Of a DNA stretch of 64,000 bases, positions 1-11,060 are shown piece by piece. The translations under genes and the position numbers were made by a program. Positions within the stretch are counted from its first letter, which is position 1. The number at the start of each line of letters is the position of its first letter. The notes under the pieces were generated by a model that was given only the letters and a program-made list of their open reading frames with translations, was not told the origin of the DNA and made no database searches. The stretch comes from Norana najaformis (taxonomy: Eukaryota; Annelida; Clitellata; Crassiclitellata; Hormogastridae). The DNA is taken from contig OZ029916.1 of NCBI GenBank assembly GCA_964023275.1, positions 39,867,396 to 39,931,395 of the forward strand, written 5' to 3'.

Positions 1-1596
1 CAAATTGTGGTGGCTCGCAACATCAAAAAGTTCTTCACGGGTCGACTTGATGCACCGGTAAGACAGCGTAGCAAACTGTTCTGGGGTAGCGAGTACTTGC
101 TGTTAGACAGGCTTGCTTTTTCATGTACTCATAAGTACCAAGTACTACATCTTTGCTGTAAGACTTTCAGTAGATCATTCATTCATTCAACATTCCTTTG
201 TGTATGTATTCATTCATTCATCCATCCATTATTTCCTGGATGAGAAAATTCACAATCAAAGGCCAGGTAGACCGTCTCATTCAGCACCTTTGTGAGATTC
301 TTAAAATGCGCTGTAAAAAATTTCTGCCACATACATAGATACACTCCTCCCTACAAGTCTTTGTTTTTTTCCAGATTGTCAGCTACCCTCCTTTCCCTGG
401 CAACGAGGGTAACTATCTTCGGGCTCAGATCGCCCGCATCAGCGCTGGAACACACATCTCCCCAGCCGGATACTACCAGTTCGACGAAGAGGATGTGGAT
501 GATGAGGAAGGAGCTGCACCAGACAATTTTAACCTCAACACGGAATTTGAACCGATTCCATCCAAAGAACTTGTGGATCCGTCACTTTCCAACTGGGTTC
601 ACCATGTTCAACACATCCTGCCTCAGGTCAGCATCATAATCATCACTATCATCCTCTTTATCATCATCATCATCATTTTTCAGGTTGTTTTTGTTGTTGC
701 CATCGTAGCTACCTGCATCAGCGCTGGAACACACATCTCCCCAGCCGGTCATAGTTATCATCGTCATCATCTTGTCGTTGTCATCATTATGTATGATCTT
801 ATTGGCATTGTTTAGGGTCGATGTAGCTGGTGGAATCCGAAGCAGTCAGATGACGAGGAGGAAGAGGAGCTGGAGAGTGATGCAGAGGATGAGCGTCCGA
901 GTGATCCTCAGCCAGAGATTGGTCCTCCACTGCTGAATCCTCTCAGCGAGGATGCAGCTGTCAACGGAATGCCTCCATGGTCGATCCAGTTTTCGACAAG
1001 ACTCGTCCCACAATATGCAGTTGCTGTTGTCAGGTCATGTCTTTGGCCTGGAGCCCACACCTTTGCATTCGGAAAGTAAGGATGATGATGTCGTTGTTGT
1101 TGTCATTGTTGGTGCAGTCATCATTGTCATTGTCATCTTATTTGTTGTCATAATTGTCATCAATAATCATTCATCATCACCACCAACACCACCCCCACAC
1201 ATCATCATCATTGATATTATAGTTATCATAAGCAGTATTGTCAACTTCATCATCATCAGCATTATCAACAGATTCTAATCTTATGCAGTCTAATCTAATA
1301 AATTTATACAACCATCTTCATACAGCACAACATGACATAATCATCACCATAATTTTTTCTTATATTGAAGAACTTTTGAGAACATCTACATAGGATGGGG
1401 CCACAAGTTCTCGGCTGAGGGCTTTAGCCCCATGACCCCGCCAGTCATCCAGCAGGAGTTCCCCATGGGGCTCGAGATAACTGAAGTGGACGACCCCACC
1501 CCGGAGGAGGAAGCCGCACTCCGTGAAACCCAAGAAGAGGCTGAACAAGATGATCAAGATGATGATGGCAACTACGATGATGATGATGATGACTGA
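1..1596 (+). CDS. RSPH4A: Radial spoke head protein RSPH4A/RSPH6A type, C-terminal 264 residues (5' end outside window)
   Basis: Subunit of the radial spoke head of motile cilia and flagella, which links the central pair to the doublet dynein arms. Four exons are visible: 1-57 (entering from outside, frame 0), 375-626, 816-1075 and 1371-1596, ending at TGA 1594-1596. They sum to 795 nt, and all junctions are GT-AG and phase-consistent. Family hallmarks are [31 protein letters not shown], the [15 protein letters not shown] stretch across intron 2, and [11 protein letters not shown] near the end. An acidic linker follows [10 protein letters not shown], and the C-terminus is an Asp-rich tail, as in animal RSP4/6 homologues. 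The introns hold (ATC)n repeats and a copied exon fragment at 715-748. An AATAAA lies near 2287. RSPH4A and RSPH6A cannot be told apart from this part. Confidence 0.93.
641..690. repeat. (ATC)n microsatellite in RSPH intron
   Basis: Degenerate CAT/ATC trinucleotide tract between the second and third visible RSPH exons. Six-frame readings through it give low-complexity Ile/Asp/His peptides that are not genes. Confidence 0.8.
1081..1262. repeat. (ATC/GTT)n degenerate trinucleotide tract in last RSPH intron
   Basis: ATCATC, GTTGTT and ACCACC triplets fill most of the intron between exons 816-1075 and 1371-1596. No coding or splice signal is seen inside. Confidence 0.75.
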
Positions 1597-3500
1597 GGAG
1601 GAGCTCTGATGATACAGTCATGCACTGGCATAAGATGACACTGTGATACTATAGAAGATGACAGTATTATTTTCAAGTTGAAAATGATGATGTCATTTAA
1701 AATCTAAGATGGTAATGTAATTTTTAATTGATGATGGTGATGTTGTTTTCAAATCAGTTATAGCAATGTGATTTTCAAATTTAAAATGATTTTTCGTGGC
1801 TGAGAAAATTCACAGTCATAGACCAGCTTAACATTACTTTTAAATGTTATTTTTAAATCGAAGTTGACGATGTTGTCTGTAAAGGATGGGTGACAGTTTC
1901 ACCTGTAGAAAGCTGATGCTGTTATCTCAAATGGAAGTTTACGTCATCTGGAAACCCGAGATGATGTTTAGATAAGATTTGTTTTTATCTTAAGAAGATG
2001 TGTGTATTTTGATTAATTTTTGCATGTGCTTTGCCAAATATTGTTGAGTGCCAATGTCTGATCTTCGATGAAGTGCCATGCCTTGTTTCTGAGACAACGA
2101 AAACACTGAAAAATTTAAGTAAATGCAGGTTCTCATGACAGAAGAGGAAGTAAGGCGGTCCTAGTCAATACGGTTACTGCTTGTGGCAATGTTCAGAGTT
2201 TAAACTAGCTTCCATGGCAACAAATTCGTGTGATTGACAAACTGGTGTTTATGATCACTGTTGCATTCTATCAGGTCTGTTCATCAAATAAAGTAAGATT
2301 TTATGTCAGTTTTATGTAGAAAAGGCAGTTTGAAAATTAATTGCAATGTATTACAATGTAACATGACATTTGTGTAAAACCTCAAATGGTATTTCCAAGA
2401 AGATGAATATAACTTTTTTAAATTATGAAGTATAAATTCTGTGTTATCAGTGGCTTACCTAAGGGGGGGGAATGGTGCGGCCGCTCTAAGCGACACTGTC
2501 GAATGGGCGCAAAGTTAAATGTTTAAAGACATCTTTATTTTTAAAGACATATTTTATTCATCTGCACCAAAATTTCAATGGTGATCTCATAAAAGACAAT
2601 GAGAGCCTGTGTCCCAAAGATCTATAGAACCTATCTTGTTTCATCTTAGAAGTTGAACTGATCCAGTGACTGTCTGTCTGTCTGTCTCTGTCTGTCTGTC
2701 TCTCTCTCTCTCTCTGTCTCTCTCTCAAACTATTTCTCTATGAAAACCCCACCCAGTATTATATTTAAGCTTACAGGTCATCCCCCTGAAAGTAATCCTC
2801 ACGTCATTCCTTCCCCTCTGTCTTTCAGGATGAAATACTTTGTGAGTCAAATCAAAAATTCATCCCTCTTTGGAGTAATAAATTTATATATATATGTCAA
2901 TGACCAAATTTACGCCTGTTATAGTTTTCAGGCCTAAAGCATAGGTGTGTTGATGAAAGAGTGATAGCAATATGCTAGTTCCAGCTAGAGGGTATTATAG
3001 CCTAGTCTTAGAAGGCCAAGTTTGAATGTGGGAAAACCGCAGTTTGTTGAGTAGTTATCATAGTCATGTTTGGGAAGGATGTGATTTACAAACAAGTGAT
3101 GGTAAACTCCAGATTTCTACAGTGAGCGCCCAAAGAAAGCTAAATGGATATGAGTTTCCGACTTGAACCCGGCAGCCAATTATATATCGCTCCAATATTC
3201 CTTTTAAACCACTGCCTTAATTTTTAATCCTACCACATATTGCCAGAATTCTCTTTAAAAGTAATCCTGGCTACATGGCTCTGGTAAGCAAAAACCTGCG
3301 AAGTTTGTGTGATAGTGGCTTATTTAAGAGTTTTGAATCTCGGCCTAGCACGGTCCGTACACAGGGACCTCAAATGGGGTGGCACCCTTTCAAAACTGGC
3401 AACGGCAGTTAAGGCTCTCACCCGAAAAATTAACTGAGAAATGAACAGGTTCGAGGCCATATGGTATTCGCTAGAGAAAAAACATACATTTACCATAATT
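1597..3500. other. Intergenic: RSPH 3'UTR, then no recognised gene
   Basis: The first 700 bases are AT-rich 3'UTR of the radial spoke gene, with AATAAA near 2287. A (TCTG)n/(TC)n tract lies at 2668-2726. A sequence resembling a hAT terminus (CAGTGGCTTACC at 2449) has no visible partner end. Nothing else is supported. Confidence 0.5.
2668..2726. repeat. (TCTG)n/(TC)n microsatellite
   Basis: Tetranucleotide TCTG repeats grade into a TC dinucleotide tract. Confidence 0.85.
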
Positions 3501-3504
3501 TTAG

Positions 3505-3560
3505 TGCATCGCGAAGATGGCGCTATTACACTAGTAGCGCGTATTCAACCATTTATGTAC
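3505..3560 (+). promoter_or_regulatory. Candidate promoter of BTB-ZF gene A
   Basis: A GAAGATGGCGC motif at 3513-3523, close to the YY1 consensus, lies in a short CpG-containing patch about 650 bases before the BTB exon. A related ATGGCGGC motif occurs upstream of paralogue C (15632) and at the NADK2 5' end (23257). The 3670-3775 stretch just downstream is recognisably duplicated before gene B (8980-9080). No TATA box or 5' exon boundary could be fixed. Confidence 0.3.
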
Positions 3561-4202
3561 CCGCGATAGTGTCTTTATGAAAACACCCGCTCTTCGGCGT
3601 TATCACCAATTTATTTTTATAATTTCCAAAATATTTATTTTGGTAATGTTATGTGAAGTATGTTTAGTGTAGCGAAATTTAGCTTTCAAATTATGTTTGG
3701 TTGAAAGTCTGGCTACAAATAGGCGAACAGTGAAGGTAAACTCTGGTGTGTACTTGTAACGTGGAAATATGGACGCCAAATATGTAACGTGATTTGAAGC
3801 TAGGCAGTTTGTTAGCATTGACTTTGCTTGGTCGTGAAACGCACAGGCTAATCTTTCAATTCAAAAATGTTTTAAAAGTAAAATTTTGTATTAGAATCAC
3901 TGGCTTCTCAAGACTGAAAAATCTATCGAGATTGGCGCATGGCTACAGAAGTTGTGAGATAACGGCACAGAAGTTTGAAATAGGGGCGGAAGGAATGTAG
4001 GAAGAGGAGTAATGATAACGTTTTTGGAGTGTTGTCTTTGAGTTTGAATTGAGGCTTGTGTAGCGGATTAATCGTTATTTCAATTTTAAAAGGATTTCAT
4101 CCCCCTCTTTTGTGTCGACATCACTTTTTGAATGGTCGAGTGTTGCCTTGCTAATGTCTTACGTTCATATTTTTTAGGTCACAGATGTGATATTTTTTGA
4201 AA

Positions 4203-6801
4203 ATGACTGTAAGGGGCGAGCACTTCTCGAGCATTGCTGAGACACTGGTGAAATACCGCGAGCGTGGCTTCCTCTGTGATGCTTTCCTGGTGGCAAAATG
4301 TGGCAGTGAGTTGAGGGCGCACAGCGCGCTGCTGGCTGCAGTCAGTCCTGTTTTCATGGCAGCCCTTGAAGGAGCATCTTCAACAGGACCCTACCATCTC
4401 TGCTTTCCGGAGGTTGAACTTGATGTGTTGGAGGTCGCTGTGCATTTCGTTTACACAGGCAAGCTGTTGCTGCCCACAGTCTACTCACAGATGGACCAGT
4501 TGTCAATGCTTTTTAACAAACTGTCAGACTTGGGTCTCAGCCTACACAAGCTGCACGGATGTGAGATGACTTTCGTGAGGCGAGTTGCCATTTTGTTATT
4601 ACCACCAGCAGTCAGGGTAATGTAATAGGTAATATATGTTATGGCATGCAAGTGGTAATGTAATGTAAATGTACCTAGCAGTGTAGTGTAATGTTACATA
4701 ATACATTATGAGGCGACTGTTTCTTTTCTTTTTTCTTTCCTAAATCGATTGATAGCTGGTGGCTCTAAATACTAGGTGGTAGGTTTTTCTAGACAGATGG
4801 TCCAGCAACTGCAAAACTACATTATGGTCTTTAGAAAATTTGGGTTGTGATTTTAGGAAAGTCAAACTGCCACTAAGTTCATCAAAACTTGTTGAAGTGG
4901 TCAGTTCTGGAGTAGAGCACAACTACCACAAGACCTCTATGAAAGATTGTATGCGGAAGAAGAAGGTGGCAGGCGATTGGTCTGCAGGAGAAAATTCTTC
5001 GTCTGCTGGTAGACTTAATGAAGTGACAATTGTTGATCTTGCACCTGGTGATGGTAGCATAGCATCGCCACCAGCTAGGGCAGATTTGGAGGCAAACAGT
5101 CTGAGCGCTTTGCCAAGCAACTCTGTGGTTCCAACAGGAACTGTTCCGAAAAATCCAGTTAAGAGACCAGCTGTTTCAATTCTGAAGCCGCTTGTTGCTG
5201 ATCTGAAAAAAACCACAATGGCTTGCCAATCTTCAGGCATTGGTTCGCTCGAGCTCAAGGATTTGCCAGCTGGTTTGCTGCAACCGGTCCTCGACCAGAA
5301 TGTGGGGCAGATTCTAATTTTAGATTCAGAGAATCGTGGAATCTGGGAAGCTTTTATCAATGACAATGACAGACCCAACTCCCAAGTGCAGGCAGATATT
5401 GTGACTCTGGTAAATTCACCATCTGGTGAAAAGACTCTGGGACTTGACAGTATTGAGCCACCTATGGATGTGGTCGATATCGGCAGCCAGATGTACACCT
5501 GTGAACACTGCAAGGAGCCAAATGCAAAATCGTTTGCAAACGAGTTTGAACTGTCTTGGCACAAGATAAAGTGTCACTGGAACCTGTGCCACGAGTGCAA
5601 CTACTGTGGCCGTAGGTTCGGTTCAGGAAACAGCCTTAAGCACCACATCAAGCGTCACCTCGGAATCCGCCCACGACAGCGCAGGAAGAACCACAGATGT
5701 GATGAATGTGGTTTGCACTTTGACACGCTTGTGCGACTGAAGGGTCATAGGTTCCGGCATACGGGGGAGAAACCTCACGAGTGCTCAGAATGCGGAAAGC
5801 GGTTCACGATGCGGTCAAACATGGAGCGACACCAGATGCTTCACACCGGCTATCGTCCATTCCTCTGTGATTTTTGCGGCAAGGGATTTGTCCAGAAGAA
5901 CTCGCTCATTGACCATGTGAACCTACACCACGAAGATGCTCACGAATTCGAATGCGCGCTCTGCAGCTGCAAGCTGAAGAACAAGGCTGACATGGAGAAA
6001 CACGCTCTTGAAGTGCACCAACTCAGCCAGCTTGTTGAGCTGAACACGATGATCAAGAAACCAGAGACTTTTCTGTGCGACCTATGTGGAAAGAACTTCG
6101 TCTCGGCGGGGTCTCTGCGACAGCACATTAAGGGACATGGGAACAAGCCAGCCCGTTGTGAAACCTGTGGGAAGAAGTTCTCAACGTTCTATGGACTTCA
6201 ACTCCACATGAAACTCCATACCGGTGAACGCCCATTTGTCTGTGAGGTCTGCCAGAAGGGATTCATTCAGAAGACGTCGCTCATAACACACCTCGCGACG
6301 CATTCGGGAATCAAACCATTCATCTGCGTTGTCTGTTCTAAGTCATTTTCAAGTAAAGGCCAGCTGAAACAGCACATGATGATGCACAGTGGCGAAAAGC
6401 CGTACAAGTGCGGAATATGCAACAAGCAGTTCACCTACAAAAGCAGCCTCACACTTCACAATCGAATCCACACCGGTGACAAACCATACACCTGCACGGT
6501 TTGCGGAACATCTTACACGCAGATGCACCATCTACGTGGCCACATGCGAACCCACACTGGCGAAAAACCATTTGTTTGCGAAATCTGTAACAAGAGCTAC
6601 AAGAACAAGATCGATCTACGCTACCACTACACACGCTTTCACAAGATTGATGTCAAGCGGATCACGCTAAACTCGCGATCAGAATACATTTTTGAAATCG
6701 ATCGAAAACTTGAACTGCCTGAAGCACCTGTTGAGAATAACAGCGTTGGTATTATGGATGAGTTCACGGTGTGCGAGTTTAAGCCTGAACTGGACAACTG
6801 A
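4203..6801 (+). CDS. BTB domain and 13 C2H2 zinc-finger protein (paralogue A)
   Basis: Probable sequence-specific nuclear transcription factor, 773 aa. Exon 1 (4203-4579) encodes a BTB/POZ fold (about residues 8-95) with the signatures LCDAFLVAK, AHSALLAAVSPVF and VYTGKLLLP. Exon 2 (4857-6801) encodes a low-complexity spacer, then 13 C2H2 fingers (about residues 339-730) with TGEKP-type linkers, then a short conserved tail (SRSEYIFEID). The spacer has a SUMO-interaction-like EVTIVDL (about 181-187) and a paralogue-conserved VSILKPLV (about 232-239). The ATG at 4203 follows an in-frame TGA (4188), and an acceptor at 4176-4177 implies an untranslated upstream exon. The only well-placed phase-2 donor is AG|GC at 4580, so a GC-AG intron is inferred. 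It is a tandem paralogue of B and C. The human orthologue cannot be named. Confidence 0.87.
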
Positions 6802-7560
6802 TAGTGTGGTTGTTCCTGATGTTGCTGTAGTACAACTTTTCTGTTAGATTTGATTTGTTATGGTTAGAGCCAAAAACGTTGGCGTGATGCTTACAGGAAG
6901 GAGTCGAAATTTAACCCAAAACTTCTGCTGACTTGGCCTCAATTTTAGAAAAGTTTTGAGTAAACAAAGAATCAAATGGAATTGATCATGTTGTGGCGTT
7001 TGAGCTTAATATGCACTTGTTTAGATCAAATATAATTAGTCATGTGCATTGCTGTTGAGAGGTACAAATAGGTTCTGTTTAAGTGTCTTCATACAGACAT
7101 ATATATGAATGCAAACATACTTACAGGTTTTGCTAATTCCACTGAAGTTCACTGGAACCTCCTAATAATATGCTTTGTTTAAAAAACAAATTGATATAAT
7201 CGTATATAAAAGATAATACAGAAGACTGAGTGGTTGATGAATAACCATCTGGTATAAAAGTGCAAAGGGTTTTGTTTTGGTTTAGAGCTGTGTTCTTTGC
7301 ATGAGGGGAACAGTTAACTAAGATTTTAAAGATGTGACCTGTGCAGTTTTTTTAATTAAGAGAAGCATAGTCTTAAGATTCTGTGTTTTCTAAACTGAAT
7401 GTGCATGCTGTTTGTGGTACTGGTTATGTTGTACTGGAAAACTCATAAATATAAAGTAACTAGGGAATTTCGAACTTCCGGTTATATTAATGGCTTATAC
7501 AAGCATATACGAACAACTGTTATCAAAATTGTATATATCACATAGTGACACGATCTGATT
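6802..7560. other. 3'UTR and flank of BTB-ZF gene A
   Basis: AT-rich non-coding sequence. Blocks at 6808-6870 (around TTCCTGATGTTGCTG) and 7378-7465 are recognisably repeated behind gene B at 14780-14840 and 15135-15215. The tandem duplication therefore included the 3' flank. Confidence 0.55.
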
Positions 7561-7599
7561 GTAATATAATCCGAAAAATCTTAAACATCCTAATTATAG

Positions 7600-8620
7600 A
7601 ATCTTCTTTCTCTGACCATCTTGTTTTCACCGCTTCCATTGATTTTCCTAGCAAACCACCGGACTACACTTATCACTTTCCGGGTTTAGTGTAAACTAGA
7701 TGTGCAGACCTTCAGAAATGACATTTACTCATTGCTTCCTGCTTTCATTGCTGACTCAAACCTGTCGTCGGATGCCCTGCCTTGCCAACTAAAATCTACC
7801 ATAACGGAACTGCTTGATAAAAACGTTCCTGTTAAACCCAGAGAGGTTATCATTCGTGACCAAAGCCTTGGTTTAATTCGGAAATTGCTGGTGCTAGGCG
7901 TCACCGGAGCCAGCTTGAACTAGAAGCATTACCAACTCGCCTCAAAAGCAGCTTTGATGTGCTTTAATCAACCTGTCGCTAGCTGGGATCTCTGTTACCA
8001 CTAATGCTTTGATCTATCCTCTGTTGAAACAGTTGTCTCTGGATGTTGAATTCTTGTAAACTGCTTACCAATTTCGAACTGAAATTTTATTTATGAACTT
8101 CTTGAACGTATCGTGAAAAGCGGCTAGAGGTACGCCTGTCTTCAAACTTTAATTCTCCTTTTCCTGTCGCCATATTATTGCAAATTTTACTCCACTGAAG
8201 CAGCTCTTCTCTCTTTCCACAGTGATACAGTATCTGCTTTATGGACAATGTTTAAAGTAACTGCACTTGCTCTTCTCGACCTATCTGCTGCCAACCACAC
8301 TCTCCATCGCGTTGAGAACTGTTTTGGAGTATCAGCTCTGGCCCGCAGTTGGTTCCACTCATCTTACTTCCTGCACTCAATACGTCTTTGTTGGAGGATC
8401 AATTTCGGCCCGAATGCCAATCATCTGTGGCGTCCCTCAGAGCTGTGTTTTCGGTCCATTGCTTTTCTTTGTCTAGACCCCTCCATTAAGAACTTAAATG
8501 AATCACTTTAAAAACATCTTAACGCTATATGATGATACTTGGCGCTGTGCTTCCTTTAATAACTCGTTTTCCAGTTCTCTTGATCTAATTTAATTAGACT
8601 AGATCAATCGTAATCTCGAG
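7600..8620 (+). mobile_element. CR1/L2-like LINE remnant (endonuclease-RT linker and RT), decayed
   Basis: Conceptual reading needs several frames. The linker before RT is visible (TELLDKNVPVKPREVIIRDQ near 7810-7865), then the region of RT motif A (ALLDLSA near 8270), then VPQSCVFGPLLF near 8435-8470 (consensus VPQGSxLGPLLF), and a broken YxDDT box near 8525. Stops and frameshifts are frequent, so it is dead. It lies between genes A and B. The family is assigned by motif resemblance only. Confidence 0.7.
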
Positions 8621-8859
8621 CATTCTAAAGCGCCCAACGAAAGCCACGTCACGGCGACCATCTTATTCTCAGGCGCTCAGTGAAAAACCAAATCGATGGG
8701 AAAGGGATTCGGTTCCAGGTCAAGATCCAAAAGTGAGGCTTTTGACTCATGGACTGTTCGGGTCATAATGTAGATGTTGTACTTGATTCTAATCGTCTTA
8801 CCTATCCTTAAGTGAACAGATTAGCCCAATACATGGGTCAGCATACATTACTTACTCTC

Positions 8860-9454
8860 TTTCTATGTGCTTTCTCAAAGAGAATGAGGCGCTGTAATTT
8901 TACAGTCTGGGGTCGCCATATTGTTGATAATTTTAAGATCTAAAACGAGAGATTACACGATATTCATCTGAAAAAAGAAAGTTTAGCGGAAAGTTTGTTA
9001 TCAAGTTAGTCTTATTTGTAAATAGGTGAACAGTGAAGTTAAACTTTGTTGTGACTTTACATGGACATCTCGGTGTTTTGACTGGAGAGTTGTATCAGCT
9101 TCTCTTGTATGACCCAGATCACGGTTGGAGGCCAACTTTAGCTGCATGACGAAACCAAAGTTTAGCTCAATAAATCAGTCTTCGCTTTACAGGGCTAGGC
9201 TTGATGGCGGAGTGTTTTATAACTACGAAGGGCAAACTTTACAGTTTCATAATAATATTGATTATAGGTAATTTTATTTTACAAAGATTAGTTTAGGTAT
9301 ATCTTACTGTTGTGTAGGGATGAAGTAGATTTTCTTTCAAAGAGCATGTAAGGCTGTTATATCTCCGAGCAGCCTTCACACAACTTTGAATTAAGACCAA
9401 GTCAAGGATTATTTATATTTCATATACACAAAGTTGGAATTTACCTGAGGCAAA
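8860..9454. other. Upstream region of gene B, duplicated from that of gene A
   Basis: The block 8980-9080 matches 3670-3775 upstream of gene A, around the shared core AATAGG[C/T]GAACAGTGAAG. In A the next homologous block starts about 150 bases later. In B it starts only at about 10585, so roughly 1.3-1.4 kb carrying the THAP exon is extra in B. Confidence 0.5.
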
Positions 9455-10034
9455 ATGGGAAAGAAATGTTCTGTGTATGGATGTAAAAGTGGATATGATT
9501 CTGAAAAGGGCAAATTTGTGGACCAGGTAATCACAATGCATCGTTATCCTATCAAAGACAAAGAACTGTGTGAAAAGTGGGTCAAAGCCAACCTCAGAAA
9601 AGACTTTCAACCGACAAGTCATTCAGCTCTCTGCTCATTACATTTTACAGATAATGATTTTGTAGAACACAGCCAAGATAAGAATTCTACAAGAAAGAAG
9701 AAGATTGGAGGAAGGGTGCTGTGTCGAAGATATTTGAAGAAAGATGCTGTTCCATCAGTGTTCCCTAATGCTGCTGCATACTTGTCTGCTAATCCTGGTG
9801 AACCATTTTCAACAACTAGAGCAACATTGGAAAGTAGTTTACAAGAGGAAAGAAGGCATGATGCAACTCCTGAACCCTCGTTTACAGCAGAAGGTGATTT
9901 GTCTCACTGCCTTAGCAATTTGGCAGAAATCCATGATGAAATCCTAAATGAATCTGTGACTCCCAGAGGTTTCCAGATAACAGGTTTGGAAGGTATATTA
10001 CTGATAAACAAGATGTATTTTGTAAAGGCGCTAT
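9455..10034 (+). CDS. THAP-domain exon; predicted first coding exon of a THAP-BTB-C2H2 chimera (gene B)
   Basis: The ATG at 9455 opens a THAP zinc-dependent DNA-binding domain (about residues 1-105) of C2CH type. Visible landmarks are MGKKCSVYGC, the conserved Trp in KWVKANLRKDF, CSLHF, and AVPSVFP as the AVPxxF box. The frame stays open to a stop at 10052-10054 (199 aa if unspliced). A strong donor, CTAT|GTAAGT, occurs at 10034/10035 in phase 1. The next good acceptor in the cluster, at 11060, needs exactly phase 1 and reads straight into the BTB domain of gene B, which has lost its own ATG. THAP domains also occur in P-element/THAP9-like transposases, so capture from a transposon is possible. 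The alternative is a stand-alone THAP gene or fragment ending at 10054. The THAP call is strong; the fusion is inference. Confidence 0.85.
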
Positions 10035-10224
10035 GTAAGTGTCTAAGCATTTGAATACAAACAAATATATTTTCATAATACTTGTATTTCACTCATGAAT
10101 TTAAAAATTACCTCTTTATGGCTTTGAAACTACTGTACAGCTTACTCTGCAGTGTTTATATTTGAAGCAGTTGGCCTCCTGCCTTCAGTACCTTCTGGGA
10201 CTTAACTCTGATTGTTGTTGTTGT

Positions 10225-10392
10225 CATCGTCACTGTATCTACTAAGCAGCACATTAATGACTAAGCTTCAATGGATGGTGCTGAGAAATTGTGTGTAAGG
10301 ATTTACACAAGGTCCCTACACTATAGTTATCTAAGGGATAGCTTGAACCTACACACTCAACACAAGGCAATCACTCAAACCAATCGGCTATT
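10225..10392 (-). repeat. tRNA-derived SINE, antisense, in the intron between THAP and BTB exons
   Basis: On the minus strand there is an A-box-like TGGTTTGAGTGATTGCC, then a B-box-like GGTTCAAGC. The body (GTAGGGACCTT, then a TTAGTCATTAA segment) is shared with the SINEs at 15945-16215 and 51845-52030. Confidence 0.6.
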
Positions 10393-10807
10393 GTATTCTG
10401 GTATTTAGATTTCCATGGTTCATGTTACGAGAGAATATGGATTTTAGAATGTAATTGGATTTGAAACTGGGAATTTTATTTGAAATTGATATTGCCTGTT
10501 TTGGAAACACACAGGCTGTTTGTCATGTCCAACTGTACTTTAAAGAATAAGATTAGAATGACTGCTTTATCAACGTTGACAGATGAATGACAGATGAGGA
10601 TATGGTTGCATGGTTACAGATATTTTATGTCTGCAGTAGGAAGAGGAGCAACAATGACTCTGCCTGAAGTATCATCTTTGAGTTTACCTTGAGGGGTGGT
10701 GTGAAAGAATGAGTGTTTTTAACCTGAGTATTTTACATTTCATAATCTTTGAAAAAAGTTGCAAGTTATTAAAATTTATTCATGTTTGTGTCCAATTTAA
10801 ACCTGGT

Positions 10808-11050
10808 TTAGAAATGAGGAATGCTGCCCTGGATAAGTGCCACTGGAGTGAAAGTGGGCAATTCTACTTCATGTGAGTCTATCACTGTGTTCTTGCCACA
10901 ATGCAGACCAGAAGTCCTATCAATGCTCACTTTCACGCATACACCATCTAGTGGGTTAATGGACGACAAAGTTTTCATCCACCCATTTTCAGTCTGCATT
11001 TCATGGTTTTTAGATGGTTGAGGGGGTTCTCTTGCTAATGTCTTAATCAT
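10808..11050 (-). other. Coding-like antisense fragment of unknown origin inserted in gene B intron
   Basis: A minus-strand frame of 80 codons reads with non-repetitive, protein-like composition (for example WMKTLSSINPLDGVCVKVS and DSHEVELPTFTPVALIQG). The homologous stretch of gene A lacks it: the flanks GTGTC and TGGTYGAG align on both sides, giving an insertion of about 190 bases. No family is recognised. It may be an exon piece of a transposon or a captured gene fragment. Confidence 0.35.
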
Positions 11051-11060
11051 ATTATTTCAG

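Noticed and set aside
2449-2480. hAT-like terminus CAGTGGCTTACCTAAG
   Set aside because: No matching inverted end or 8-bp duplication was found downstream, so no element can be delimited.
4585-4625. GT donor at 4619 (GTCAGG|GTAATG) for gene A
   Set aside because: It leaves phase 0, whereas the finger exon at 4857 requires phase 2, which would cause an early stop. The GC donor at 4580 fits instead.
8248-8511. Apparent small protein genes near 7.7-8.5 kb
   Set aside because: The peptides are shifted pieces of LINE reverse transcriptase (DLSA, GVPQSC, GPLLF), so they belong to a dead element.
10821-11021. 66-codon plus-strand frame upstream of the gene B BTB exon
   Set aside because: It overlaps the more protein-like antisense insert and ends in a stop before the acceptor, so it cannot supply the missing start.
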